Source: Xiphophorus maculatus (lineage: Eukaryota; Chordata; Actinopteri; Cyprinodontiformes; Poeciliidae). Taken from it: a stretch of 64,000 nucleotides of DNA. Positions 11,181-24,200 of the stretch are shown piece after piece. The notes below the pieces were generated by a model. The model saw only the letters and a list, made by a program, of their open reading frames with translations, was not told the DNA's origin and searched no databases. Positions within the stretch are counted from its first letter, which is position 1. Each line of letters begins with the position of its first letter. The position numbers and the translations under genes were made by a program. Location of the stretch: the NCBI RefSeq assembly GCF_002775205.1, contig NC_036447.1, positions 18,024,501-18,088,500 on the forward strand. The letters are read 5' to 3'.

Positions 11181-11618
11181 TTCAATCTGGAGAGACTCAC
11201 ACAGAGAAGAAAATAGCAGTTAAAAAGATTTAATGGTACAATTTCTTTGGCGCTCGGACCCGGCAGAAGACCGTGAGCCGAGGATCGCCGTGAGCAGGCG
11301 GTCTGCTCGGCGAGCTCGGGATAGTCTTCCCCCCGGGACCGAAACTGGTGGTGGAGCGGAGCTTGGAGAGGAAGAGCACAAGGGATCCTGGAGGACGACC
11401 TTCATGGTGAAGGTGGAGAAGGGGAGGAGGTGGGTCGAAGCACGGCTGACGAGCAGGAAGACCCCAGGGTAGCTTGGACTTTTGAAGGTGTCTTTGGACG
11501 ACGATTGGCTGGAGCGGCGTGAAGCTCCGGTCCGGATTGGCTGCGGTCGGGCGTAGTGATTAGATGATGTGGTGAAGCTGGTCGAGTCTCCCAGTTTGAA
11601 TTTTCGCCAAGGCTCCAT
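11181..11618. mobile_element. Unclassified element, short copy (A)
   Basis: A 438-bp unit beginning TTCAATCTGGAGAGACTC and ending TTTTCGCCAAGGCTCCAT. Its first ~150 bases recur at 11619-11770 with only two visible substitutions, and its last ~185 bases recur without visible change at the end of copy B. The central ~100 bases are unique to A. GAGTCTCCCAGTTTGAA near the right end is an imperfect inverse of the left end. On the minus strand a 132-codon frame spans nearly the whole unit, starting at its very first base (MEPWRKFKLGD) and ending next to an ATTAAA. I recognise no domain in it. A looks like an internally deleted relative of B. Confidence 0.6.
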
Positions 11619-14600
11619 TTCAATCTGGAGAGACTCACACAGAGAAGAAAATAGCAGTTAAAAAGATTTAATGGTACAATTTCTTTGGCGCTTGGACCCG
11701 GCAGAAGACCGTGAGCCGAGGAGCGCCGTGAGCAGGCGGTCTGCTCGGCGAGCTCGGGATAGTCTTCCCCCCAAAAGAGGGAGCCGGGCCGAGGCCTGGC
11801 TGGCCTGCAGTCGGATGACTGATAGGCGCACCACGTTGGTTGGGGCCTGCAGTCTGACGAGACTGATAGGCGTCGGTTGGGCCTGCAGTCTGACGAGACT
11901 GATAGGCGTCGGTTGGGCCTGCAGTCTGACGAGACTGATAGGCGCCGGTTGGGCCTGCAGCTCGGCGAGACTGATAGGCGTCGGTCGGGGCCTGCAGCTC
12001 GGCGAGACTGATAGGCGTCGGTCGGGGCCTGCAGCTCGGCGAGACTGATAGGCGTCGGTCGGGGCCTGCAGCTCGGCGAGACTGATAGGCGTCGGTCGGG
12101 GCCTGCAGCTCGACGGGACTGATAGGCGTCGGTAGGGCCTGCAGTCTGACGGGACTGATAGGCGTCGGTAGGGCCTGCAGTCTGACGGGACTGATAGGCG
12201 TCGGTAGGGCCTGCAGTCTGACGGGACTGATAGGCGTCGGTAGGGCCTGCAGTCTGACGGGACTGATAGGCGTCGGTAGGGCCTGCAGTCTGACGGGACT
12301 GATAGGCGTCGGTAGGGCCTGCAGCCTGACGAGACTGATAGGCGTCGGTAGGGCCTGCAGCCTGACGGGACTGATAGGCGTCGGTAGGGCCTGCAGTCTG
12401 ACGGGACTGATAGGCGTCGGTAGGGCCTGCAGTCTGACGGGACTGATAGGCGTCGGTAGGGCCTGCAGTCTGACGGGACTGATAGGCGTCGGTAGGGCCT
12501 GCAGCCTGACGAGACTGATAGGCGTCGGTAGGGCCTGCAGCCTGACGAGACTGATAGGCGTGGGTCGGGGCCTGCAGTCTGACGAGACTGATAGGCGTCA
12601 GTCAGGGCCTGCAGTCTGACGAGACTGATAGGCGATAGGGCCTGCACGCTGGCGGGACTGATGGCGAAGCAGCGTGATGGACTGCGAGGCCAAGCCGGCA
12701 GGGCTGAGGGCCTGTTGGGCCCTGCTAGCTTCCCTAGGTGTGAAATAAATGTTAGAGGTGACTGTAGCGGCCTCTCGGAATGGACAGCCAGATGCAGGGA
12801 GTTCCGAACGGGTGCAGCTTAATCTTGACCTTTCTTGTCAGGCACCGTGAAAACTGTAGCATAAATAAAGGATACATAATGTATAAATAAACATAAATGT
12901 TCACAAAACACAATTGCGCACATTCCTACCTCATTCTGCTTTCCAAGAGCGCTATTTTACAAATTTTCTTTTTCTTCAGGCTCTAACGCTGACTCTGCGT
13001 GGTTAGCGAAACAGGAAGTGCCTAACACAAAATACGCAAAGAAGAAATGTACCGCTCTTCAAAATAAAGCACAAATCAACCACTAAGTGTCACTGTGGGA
13101 CCAATGAACAAAAAGAAGAATTTCACCATTTAGTAGCTATTTACGGTGACTAGGGCTCCACCACCAGTTATTTGGAGAGATGCTCACCTGCAGACATTGC
13201 ATGTGGAGCTTCGAGCACAGCTGAAAGATTTGGTAGGATATAGGATGAGAAGGCCGGGGATGACCAGCGGCCGAGCTGAAGGAGAGAAGCTGAAGGGACG
13301 CCTGACGATGGCGATGAGGCAACGCCTATTCTAAAAGAATGGCCCGAGAAGTGGCAAGGGGGAGGATCTCAGCTGAGATCAGTCTGAGGTGGCAGATGAA
13401 ACGGGCAGCGGTTGTAGTGGTCAGGGAAGAATTTAGTATCGAGTTAGATAGTCTCTAACTGATTGAATACTTTAGATGCAGTGTGAACTCACTCCGTAAC
13501 TGAAATCCATAGAAGGCTAGGAGGAAAGCGCATGAGTGGAGCTCTGATGTAGGGGACGAAGGCGCCGGATTGGTGTGCAGTGATGAGATTCCCAAGTGAT
13601 GGGAATGAGATGGGTTTCCAGCTATCAGGATTAGAGGAGCTATGCTTAGAAATCCCTTGAGAAGAAATTCACAGCGGGGTTCGACTAGACTAGACGACCA
13701 GACTAGACTAGATGATGTGGTAGGTTGCTAAAGCTTAGCGTGAAAGTTGCTTCCAGCGAGCAGACTGCGGATGTAGGAAAGAACTGAAGAAGGGAAGCTG
13801 TAGGAATGCTTTGCACGGAGGCAGATGTGGGAGTTACAACTGGACCTGGAGGGGCAGACTGGCTGCCTGTGATCTGCTGTAATATGATTAAGTTGTACGG
13901 ATATACGAATCCTGCTTAACTAATTGATTAATTAATGCAACTACGGATGAATGCATGGATGTAATTCTCGAAATCCTGGACTGTTTTTATCTTATGCTGG
14001 GGCAATGAGACGAAGTTGGATCGCTAAATAATAATAGGGGCCTGTAAATCCCCCAAAAGCTCTTTAGAGAACGCAAGGAAAAGGGTAGAACAAGTCAGGA
14101 TTCCTACTGCGCGGTAGACTAGGGCACGTACACGAGACCGAGAGTCAACGTCGGGCCGGAGTTTAGTTTCCTGCCAATGAGGATCGCCATACGTCCTGCT
14201 CCAACGGCTGGTAGCGACCGACAGAAAGGGATTACCGAGACGCTTTTAGGTAATCGGCCACATAACGGGGAAGTTAGATCTTCGTAAGCCGTATTGCCAG
14301 CGACGGTCCGGCTTGGTGGTAAGCAGTCGGATTATCGGGGAACGGGAGGCTTGTTTTAAACGAGCGAGCTTTGTGGTCGGCTACGACTAGCTCCAGCGGT
14401 AATTACTGACCATTCATTTACCAGAAGAACGTTGGCTGGTTTTATCCCGTCGCGTGAATCGAACTGACGGCTGTACAGATGACGCTGACCACCTAGCGCG
14501 CATGGCTGCGTACCAACTGTGTGTGTGCCTCCTTGATATGGGTCGGAACCAATGGATGACGAGGAAAGAAAGCTGTCAGAGCGAGCGGCGTTGTGAACTA

Positions 14601-16367
14601 TGAATCACTTGAGAGAGGACTCGTGAAGTTTGTATCGCTGTGCAGGTGAAGCTAACTGTTCGAGGGTGGAGGTTAAGATTGACGACTGGAAAGTACGCAG
14701 ATGAGATCCGGTCTGGCTGCGATGAAGCTGCAAAATTAGAGAGCCTACGAGCGGCTTCTGATGATCAGACTACTCGGGGTGCGACATTGGCCCGACTGGG
14801 GGGGAAGGAGAACCATCCTCCCCGCATTGTGCACCAGGAGCGGCCCGTGATTGATGGTGCTGCTAAGGTGTGTGTGCGTGACTGTTTCTCCCCGTGTATG
14901 TCGGCTGCCTGGGTGGCTTGTGTTCCTGATTGCTCGACTGAGATCGTCAAGCCATCTACGGTCAATGGCTGGGATTGCGGTTGTTGTGGATGCTGGACCT
15001 ACTAATGAAGCCATTCGTGTGTTCCTGCAGCGTTGTTACGCTTCCACCTGGTTCACCAGATGATAAGCGCGGATCTAGGTAGGCTGCGTCTCTGCTCTCG
15101 GGTAATCTACCTGCTGGGTCCATAGTTAAGGTATTTTCTCTTTCAGATACCTGATGACTGCACCATTTTGGAGCTGCAGCGCTCGGACGCTCTGCCATCT
15201 GTGTGGATGGGCTGCTTGCATGGATCTGGAGTAGAATGGGGCAGCACGGCTTTTTTTTTTTTTTACAGAAAGAGAAATTGTAAATAAAAGATTGCCCATA
15301 ACTCCGTTTGTTTTCAGGTGCGTTTTATATGGAACTTTAGGCGGATCCCCTCTACTAGTCATGAAAAGCTTAAAGAAAATGGTGCTGCGATTAGGAGACC
15401 AGCGGCAGCTGGGGCGGAGGCCAGAATGAGCTGAAATGCAAACCGGAACTACTGACAGAATTTGGAGCGATCTTAGCAACAGAGGGAAGAGAGGGCTACG
15501 GCGGCCTGAGCGGGAACTAACGGAACGAGCTAGTCGCGACCCTGGAAATGCCAAGACTGACCGGCGATAGGAGGCGTGGTAAACATGAGTTAAAGGCACT
15601 GGTACGCTGACAGAGACTAAAGCGAAGGGAGAATGAACGAGTCAGGAGCAGGTACGTCTTACCTAGACGACGCCCAATGGGCGCAGATGAAGCTGCGGGT
15701 TGATGAGGCTGACAAGCCAGCTGCGAGCCGAGATAGGTGGAGGTGAGCGTAGCGGTCTGATGCGACGTCCTCTCGGAGGTGAACTGGGAGAGACGATCGG
15801 GCAACGGATCGAGTCCATGGTGGGACGAGCAGGAAGAGCCGACGTGCGTCGGTGCAGCGATGGCGGATCGTGGAGACAACCAGCGCTTGCTGCGGGGGAC
15901 AGCGCCAATGAGCCGCAGCAGCCTATGGTGAGCCGGAGCGGGGAACCGGGCAGATAGCGGAGGACTGCGACGTCAACGAGGGGAGGACGGAAAATTCCGC
16001 TCGTCGTCGCAGATGGAGGCCGAAGGAAGGCGTGATGAGGGCGGTTCGATTGGTGAGGAGTAGCGGGGAGTCGACAGGAGCGCGGCCGGTCGGTGAGGGA
16101 TACTCCCTGGATCTGGGCGGACGGAAGGCAGCTGAAACTTGTTGACTGAATGTCGGAGAGGTAGGAGAAGCGTTCACGTAGGTTCGAAGCACGGCTGACG
16201 AGCAGGAAGACCCCAGGGTAGCTTGGACTTTTGAAGGTGTCTTTGGACGACGATTGGCTGGAGCGGCGTGAAGCTCCGGTCCGGATTGGCTGCGGTCGGG
16301 CGTAGTGATTAGATGATGTGGTGAAGCTGGTCGAGTCTCCCAGTTTGAATTTTCGCCAAGGCTCCAT
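11619..16367. mobile_element. Unclassified element, long copy (B)
   Basis: This unit of about 4.75 kb starts at the base where copy A ends and has the same two ends. Inside are a 36/37-bp minisatellite (11792-12663), a short AT-rich piece (12.8-13.1 kb) and about 3 kb of GC- and CpG-rich sequence with no recognisable transposase, reverse transcriptase, integrase or host gene. Many short open frames exist on both strands, as expected in GC-rich non-coding DNA. No convincing target duplication was found around the A-B pair. The unbroken repeated ends are not LTRs, since each copy has one of each. A non-autonomous DNA transposon, a tandem retroelement and a rolling-circle product are all possible. 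Confidence 0.55.
11792..12663. repeat. 36/37-bp GC-rich minisatellite, ~24 units
   Basis: Each unit contains CCTGCAG (a PstI site) followed by CTGATAGGCGTCGG. Later units are 36 bp and near-identical (CCTGCAGTCTGACGGGACTG is the first part). Several earlier units are 37 bp with CTCGGCGAG in place of TCTGACGGG, so the array has at least two subfamilies. Units of 36 bp keep a minus-strand frame open as a 12-residue repeat (RRLSVPSDCRPY), which is probably a by-product of unit length. Confidence 0.93.
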
Positions 16368-17020
16368 TATACAAAAAACAAGCCACTGAGTAGGCTTACG
16401 TTTTCAAAAATGTACATAATGTACATGTGTACTCAATATTAGAAAAAAATGTTTTTCACTTTATTTCCATACAACTTAATTTATGGAGTTATTTATATTG
16501 ATTTCTTTGCATTTTTGGGTTATTTGAGTTATTAACAACAGGGACTGATGATCATCTGCTTCTGCACCAGTGCAGAAAATCAGATGAGCAAGAACAGTAG
16601 AAATGTTATTTAAAAACAAGTGAGAACATCATAGATTGTGTAAATGCCAGTATGAATGTAAATACATGTAACTGTAGGGAGCAGTGATGGTTATATCAAC
16701 AGGAGTGTATTGTAAACTATTAAAGTACCACAAAATGAACAGCAGATGTCACCAATTCTCTCCTCTGAATAATCTTTTTTCAATTTTAGTTGAATTGAAA
16801 GTTCTGGCACATATTTCATTATTTTACAAACCGTTAATCATGCTCCACTCCCTTTTACTGGGTACTTGTACCTTTTTCTAAAATGCACGTTGGAATAAGT
16901 CAGGGAGGAGAAAACTGATTGACGTAATTTTCTTATCTTGTTTTCCAAGCTTCCTGTTAAGTCTGACTTTTGTCATGTAGGTATGAGCCACTCTCCACCC
17001 AGTTATTGCAAAATTCTGTG
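16368..17020. other. Upstream region of the vwa7-like gene
   Basis: AT-rich sequence between the GC-rich element and the TATA box. No repeat family or reading frame is recognisable. Confidence 0.5.
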
Positions 17021-17104
17021 TATATAAAGCTGTGAAAAGTGAAACTCTGCTTTACATTTTTGGGGGGGAGGAAACTAGGGTCATTGCTGTTGGAAATTAT
17101 TCAG
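17021..17104 (+). promoter_or_regulatory. TATA promoter and non-coding exon 1 of vwa7-like gene
   Basis: TATATAAA at 17021-17028 is followed about 25-30 bases later by a likely start region. A short leader ends at a good donor, TTCAG|GTATGG, after 17104. The first coding exon starts at an acceptor at 18196 a few bases before its ATG, so a leader exon like this is expected. The start site itself is inferred. Confidence 0.6.
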
Positions 17105-17576
17105 GTATGGGCTAAAATTTATTGATTCTGTAATAATATATGTCTTTTAATAGCCTCTTGCTTTTTCTCAATAATACTAATAACCAAAGTTATTTTATTA
17201 ATGTGAAATTTTAGAGTGTATAATATTTTAGAGTGTATAATTTACCTTCATCTAAGTCATAAGTTTGCAGGAACAGCATCTAATTTACTTTTGATTCCTA
17301 TAACTTTTTTCACTTTAAGGTATGAATATTTGTTTTTCATGTCTATTTAGAATAATTCTAATCACTTTACCTGTGTAACGTTTTTCCTATTCAACCATGT
17401 TCATGTTTACTGAGACCCTTATTAGTAACTAATACAGGATAAAATAAACGAAGGACCAGGATACCAGGTTGGTTGCGAGCTGAAACTGGTTGAATGATTT
17501 TCTGTATCTGTCTCTTTTTTATCTCACATCTCTGAACTGAACAGCTATGAATGTTGTGGAAATAAATTATATAGAT

Positions 17577-17985
17577 GGCCTGTCACAATAAGCAATAAAT
17601 CAATTAATTGCATGACAAATTAAAACAAGCTCAATAATTTCCATTTGCATTGTTTATTGTTTTCCTCTTTTCTCTTGCAGACAAAAGCCTTAAGTCTAAT
17701 GCATTGGTCTCAACTAGCTCTGTTAAACAAGCTTTTACAGAGACTTCATAATTAATTTTATTTGCTTTTTCTGTTGTTTTGTTTATTTTGGATATCTAAA
17801 ATGTCTTCCAGTGTTAAATGTTCATTAGAATTTAAAGTTTATTGATATTTGAGAATGTGTTCTTGCATTATAATGCCATTACCAATATATTACTTGAAAA
17901 TGGTCTCCAATAAACAATATCGTTTATTGCAATAAATTCTGGGACAAAATTGTCATTAAGCAATATGTGTTATTGAGACAGGCCT
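17577..17985. mobile_element. hAT-type MITE in intron 1
   Basis: The left end GGCCTGTCACAATAA and the right end TTATTGAGACAGGCC form inverted termini with one mismatch. Flanking 8-bp sequences ATATAGAT and ATATATCT match at six positions, as an old hAT target duplication would. The AT-rich interior contains CAATAAA-type subterminal repeats on both sides and no coding capacity. Confidence 0.65.
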
Positions 17986-18203
17986 ATATATCTAGTATTC
18001 ATGAATATAGATCTATTATCTTGCTTATTTTTCCTGTCACAGTTTCTTACATAATTAGATTGAATTGTTGCATTTACTTTTCTGAAAAATATTACTTTCT
18101 CTAGACTCAACATGAGGAAATATTATTCAGACTTACAAAATTCAGGCGCACTCCTGTCATATTTAATAATGAACTGGTTTCTATTTATCTCTCTAGAGTC
18201 ATC

Positions 18204-21200
18204 ATGACTTCACTGCTGGGTGCAGCTTTGCTGACTTTGAGTCTGATGTCCCCTGCCTTGGCTTTTGTTCCAATCGGGGGAGGGACATCCACTCATGTCA
18301 GCATTACTGGGACGGCCCTGCTGCAAAAGGTTGCAGAGACGTGCCAGGCGGTGGCTGATGCAGCCGGTCATGAGTTCAAACCTACGGTAGGAAGAAAGAA
18401 AAAGCACATGCAATAACACTAAAACTCTTGGTCAACATATAGAAACTGGACTCTGACATCACATTTTACTGTCCATTTTATAGACAGTAAAAATAAGAGA
18501 ACACGGGTACACACCCGCACACACCCCTTCACATTTTGCTTTATTCTGTTCTTTATATTTACCCAAATTATAAAGAACTTCTGATATGATAACATATCAG
18601 AAGTTATCAACATAACTTCTGATATGTTGATAACAACATATCAGAAGTGTACAAGCAGCATTTTAACTCTTAGTTCATAATATAAAAACTAATGCAAGAG
18701 TATATAAACAATTTCTAATCTCTTTTTTTTCTTCTCAATAATCTTAGTAACACTCATTGTTCTGATAGGAAGGTTTTGCTAATGTATTTTCAAAAAGAGC
18801 ATTAGAGCGCTTCTATGAAATTAGCTCATGTGCTGCTTTGGTTTTAAAAGACTGTTTATTAAACCAGCAAACACTGCATTAATCACTTTCATTGTTTCAA
18901 TACATCAAAAAGCTAAGCTTATATAATGTATTGGATACTAAGATATTTTAACTATTTATCTTTATTAATAATCACCCAAACCCAAAATTCAATTTCTCAA
19001 AACTTTAAATATCAAATCAAAACTTTATGTTTTAATCCTGAATACCTGTATATAGTATGTTTCATTATTTGGACTGAATTCCTTAAGTAAATTAAGGTTG
19101 TTTGTGATATTCAAATTCATCAAAGAGTCGTTGTATTTTTCTCTTATGTGACTCAATAAAATAACCTTATTTTAGTTTAGTCACAGTTCTCTTGTTTGTG
19201 TTATTTTCTTTAACATCTTTGTATTAATTTATCCTTCACTTTAAACATGTACACTTTATCATTTTCACTATTTTCCCCCCACCACTGTTGATTCTAGTCA
19301 CGAAAACAACAAATACCCTCTTCTCTGCTTTGATAAAAATCTCCACTTCTATCTCTGAGATCTTTGGCTGTTTCATTGCGCATCACAGTTTAGACTTGAA
19401 AAGATTCTTAAAATCCCACTGAGCACTTAGAGGATGGATACAATATTTGTGCCTGACTCGATAAAGACAAAATCAAGATACCCACTACCTGTTTCAAACT
19501 AGCACTCCGTAAGCTCTTGACTGATAATCATCTTGAAAAAGAAAGATTCAGGTAAATGTGTATGTGTCCTTCACAATTGTTCAGGAACATATTTCCCTCA
19601 ATCATAGCCACAAGTAACACAGCATAAAGCGTTATAAAAATATTCAACGTTTTTTTCAGTCACAACAGTTAAAACTGTTTTTGTCACATTTTATGACTTC
19701 TCAGAATATTACCTCACATTTGACACCAAAGAGAAACCTAACTCATATCATGACTAACTACAATGCAAATAAATAGCATCGCATTATAACTCAACATGTA
19801 ATGTTGCTGAGTTACATTCAATGAAATTTTGCCATGAAGTAGGGGAGAAATGACCATTTAACTTCTTGTGTTGTTTTTTTCACTTTCTTAATTATTATCT
19901 TTTGACTTCTCCTTCTGAACTTTAGGGTTCTTCTCCAGAAGAGTTAGTCCAGGCCTGTCTGGGTCCCACCGCACCAGGAGATGTCTCCGGTGCCAAGTTC
20001 CACTCAGCTCTTTGGGAGATCTACACCCAGAACAGCCTGGTGGACCGTGACTTTGTAAACAGGTAAAGTGGGAAGAAAAATACTGTGGAAAGAAGTTTGA
20101 ATTAAAATGTACGCATCCAGTAAAATGTTTTGCATTGAAAATTTCTCCAAACTTCAGTCCACCACATCACTTCAACTCCGAAGCTTTCTTAGAGGGACGT
20201 GGACTAATCACTGAAGGCGTAGCGGCCATCAAGGCTAACATTCGGAAGGAGAACTTCAAAGCTGCCAGGAAAACATTGGGCAGAGTCCTGCACACAATAC
20301 AAGTGAGAGGGGTCAAATGACACAAAATCTTAAAAATAAATAGCTCAAAATGATAACAAAAGACAAGCTAGTACATATACTGTATGTCTATTGTTTATAG
20401 TACTTTTTTTCAATTGTTTCATATGTATCGTATAAAAAACTAGAGGAAAAGGGTTTAAAAGCCTTATAGATAGTTAAAAAGGATGCTATACTATGAGTGT
20501 AAATAAGATGCAGAGGTGGCCGTTGCACTTTTTTATGAGCTAACTGATTTTTCAAGGCATGAATGTTTCTGTTGATTCTCAGGATTTCTACAGCCACAGT
20601 AACTGGGTGGAACTGGGATACACCAAACCATATGTCAACCTCTTAAGACCAGACCTGCCTCTAGAAAACCTGGCAGGTAAAAGTGTTGAAATACAGCTTT
20701 CCATAAAGAAGGACATTTTCTGTGGGTGGGGTGAAGTGTCTTAAAGAGGACAACTTGAGTCATATTTTCCTGAAAAACACTTGGGTGTCCAAAGTGCAAA
20801 GATTGCGTACTTATGGCTTAGGAAGTCTTCAAAATTTAGCCAATGAAATAAATTAGCAAGTGTTTTTACAGTTATTCACCTGACAACATTTAATTTAAAA
20901 ATTGTGAAATTCCACTTCCATCTCTTTTTCTTCTTTTGTGCAGATGTGAACACTTCGACCTGCAGCGACTGTGCCAATAGAAAATGTCCTAATCAGATTC
21001 TCCCCAACATCCTGTATGAGAAGAAACTCACATCAGGCTACATGGGAATCTTTTCTTCTCAGAAACCTAAAGGTATATTATCTCATATTTACAACAAATC
21101 TAAAACAACACAATCATCCAGTCCCAGAGTAGTAAGGAAGTTAAAAAATTCTTAAAGTTTGTTGTTAAGTAACTCCAGCAATATGTGGAACATCTATTGT

Positions 21201-24200
21201 CCACTGTTAAGTACTCTGTCAGAATGCAACCATGCAAAATCTTATTGGAGAAGTCTAAATGTTGTCCTTTTTGACATGGTCCTGCAAAAAAAGAGGAATG
21301 CATTTTGAGAAATCTTGTAGGCAGCACATAATTTTATTCCTTTCTTCAAATACTTTCTATTACTTAGCATGAAAAACTAGCATGCAGTCTTTTCTCCAAA
21401 CCAAATTGTATCTAAATTCTTGAAGACACTATTAATGTTTAAAAGTTATTTTAATACTCCACAGATAGGTGTCCATTAAGACCCAGTTTATCTTCTTCCT
21501 CCTGTCTTGTTTCAGGCAAATGTAGCCATGGAGGTGAATCTGATCTCACCAGCACCACAGTTCCTCGAGGAGGCATCAGCAAAGACGAGCGCCGCTCTGA
21601 CAATAAGGAATTTCATGATGCTGCTGTAAATGCAGCAGTAGCTGCCAGCCTCCAACTGTTAGAAGACATTCGTTTGGCTTCAGGCAATCATAACTTTTTG
21701 AGGTATGACAAGATTTAAAGACAAAAAATATATATATAATACACTAAACAGACACAACCTTAGAATCACTGACTGAGGAAGGAAGTAACACTTAATCCTA
21801 CCTATTAGTCAGTGGGGTATGTCAGAACCCAGGCAAAAATTCAGAGCCATGGGCAGCCAAGGGACATTGATGGGCCATGTGGTCCATTCTTCAAGATGAG
21901 TAAATATAGCTTGAAAATGCTTTGGGAAGCTTGAAAGTTGACTTCCAATCTAAGTACTTTCAAGCCAACCAAACATCTGAGTTTGACTGTACAAACAAGT
22001 CCAATACATGGAGGCTTCACCTTCAGATTTGGAGAACATAGAGGATTGCCTATTAACAACTTGGAGCCTGATTTCACAGCTCCCTTTCTGGGCTCTAGTG
22101 GAACCCATGCCTTGACTGGTTAGAGATGTTTTGGCAGCAAATGGTGAATGAACACATTAGGCAGGTGGTTACTATGGTATGTCAGCGCACAAACTGCCTA
22201 AAAGTACATTTTGCAATTAAAAAATATGCTTGCCTTTTCTCATAGAATGATGGGGATTGCTCGTTCATCTGTGGTGTGCTTTGTCATTGACACCACCGGC
22301 AGCATGTCTGATGATATTGAAGCAGCTAGAACGGTTATGTATAAAATCATTGACAGCAAAAAGGGAACACAAGATGAACCATCTGAGTACATCCTCGTGC
22401 CCTTTAATGACCCAGGTATGAACAAGTTTACCTTACTAATCCTAAATGCAGATGCTTAAAGGTTAGTCTCTGTGCTTGGCTCAATTATGTGTGTATTTGT
22501 AGAGTTTGGACCTATGATCAGGACAACTGATGCTGAGAAAATGAAAGGAGAAATCTCCAAGCTCAAAGCAGCAGGTGGTGGAGACACACCAGAGATGTGT
22601 CTATCAGGACTTCAGGTACATGAACTGATTGTGATGTTTTACAATTTCAACTGGAAACTAGCAGTGCACCAATTTATTGGCCAGCTGACTTATTGGCACC
22701 GATTTCCTTAATTTTGGGAGATCGGTGATAGGCTGATACTTACATCTGAAGAGCCAATCTTATTCTCCGAGTTGATCTACCTCAGCAAAAATCAGCCACC
22801 ATCCTCTTCTGCTCTCCTGTGAGAGAGGCTTGACTGACAGACCGGCCCACCAGGTCATGTCTGCACATTTGCTAATTTTAGCAACATTTTATTGGTATCG
22901 GCCAAAATCGGAATCAGAAGGTTAGGCTTTTTAAAGATTGGTAATCAGCGATCAGCCAGAAAACTGCAATCAGTGCACTCCTATAGGAAGCATTAAAAGT
23001 AACTGTGAATCGTCACTTTGAACTTTTCATTCTTTCAGCTGGCTCTCACTGGAGCCCCTTCCTCATCCAACATCTATGTTTTCACTGATGCTATAGCCAA
23101 AGACATTGAACTGAAAGACACAATCATTGCTCTCATGAGGAGCACCAAGTCAACGGTAAACATCAAAAAGCACTAAACGATGACATAAGCATAGCAAGTC
23201 TACACAATTAGGGAGATGGAGGTTCTAATCTTTCCATGATCTCTTTTCCATAGGTCTCATTCTTTATGACGGACGCAAGCAGCAGGCGGCGGCGGTCTCT
23301 AACAAGTTCCTCCTTCAGTGACTATAAAGACTTGGCTTTGGCATCTGGAGGCCAGGCTATCCAGGTGTCCAAGCCCCAACTCCCTCAGGCTACAGATATT
23401 ATCCTTGACACCTCAACTTCTGCTCTGGTAGGATTATTTACATGTATTAGTCTGGAAGTGATTGAATTGGTTTAAAGAACCATGAGTTGAATTATCCATC
23501 CTTCTGGCAGGTAACAGTTCTTCAGCAAGCTACTGTTGCAGAGCAGGAGACTTTCCCTTTTGTGTTGGATGAATCTCTGAAAAATATCACTATCTACATC
23601 ACAGGAACATCACTAACTTTCACATTGACCAATCCTGCTGGTAACTCATAGTTTTAAAGAAAATTTCAGATAAAACCGACAGAATGCCTGTCTGTTCTCT
23701 GAGAGTAACCACGCTGACTAATGTTGCATGTTTCACATTTATAGGTGTTTCCCAGACTGACACTGAAGCCAAGGGTAAACTGGGAACCATCCACACAGTG
23801 GGTAACCTCAGGAGAATCCGTCTGTATGCTGACAAGCAGTCAGGAACCTGGCAGATCAACATCAAATCCCGTCAGCCATACACACTCAAAGTCACAGGTA
23901 AGATACCATATATTTGTTCATCTTTTTTTGTTACCTCCAAATAAAGTTAATGCACCAGTAGCATCGGATGTATTTTGAATTTATCCTAATTTTTTTTGTT
24001 TGTTTGTTCCCAGGCCAGAGCACAATTACCTTTATCTATGACTTTGTCGAAAAGTTCACAGGACCTCACTCAGGCTATGCAGTACTCAGTGGACGTCCAC
24101 GAGCAGGTACACAGCACGGTTCTGTATTTTTTGTATGTACAGTATTCTAAAGTGAAATATTAAAATGTATTTATTGAAGTTTAGAGCTCTTCATGAGAGA

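Noticed and set aside
11845..12640. CRISPR-like array
   Set aside because: Repeat units are contiguous with no unique spacers, and the DNA is from a vertebrate.
11658..12647. 329-codon frame with a 12-residue repeat
   Set aside because: It is explained by 36-bp minisatellite units that are a multiple of three. No domain, start context or gene structure supports a protein.
13137..16200. Many 60-230 codon frames on both strands in the GC-rich element
   Set aside because: GC-rich DNA has few stop codons, and none of these frames resembles a transposase, polymerase or host protein.
11181..16367. Interpretation as an LTR retrotransposon
   Set aside because: A true LTR would appear whole at both ends. 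Here the left-type end occurs only on the left and the right-type end only on the right of each unit, and no gag/pol is visible.
11181..16367. Interpretation as a Helitron
   Set aside because: There is no CTRR 3' end with a hairpin and no A|T insertion context. A tandem arrangement alone is not enough.
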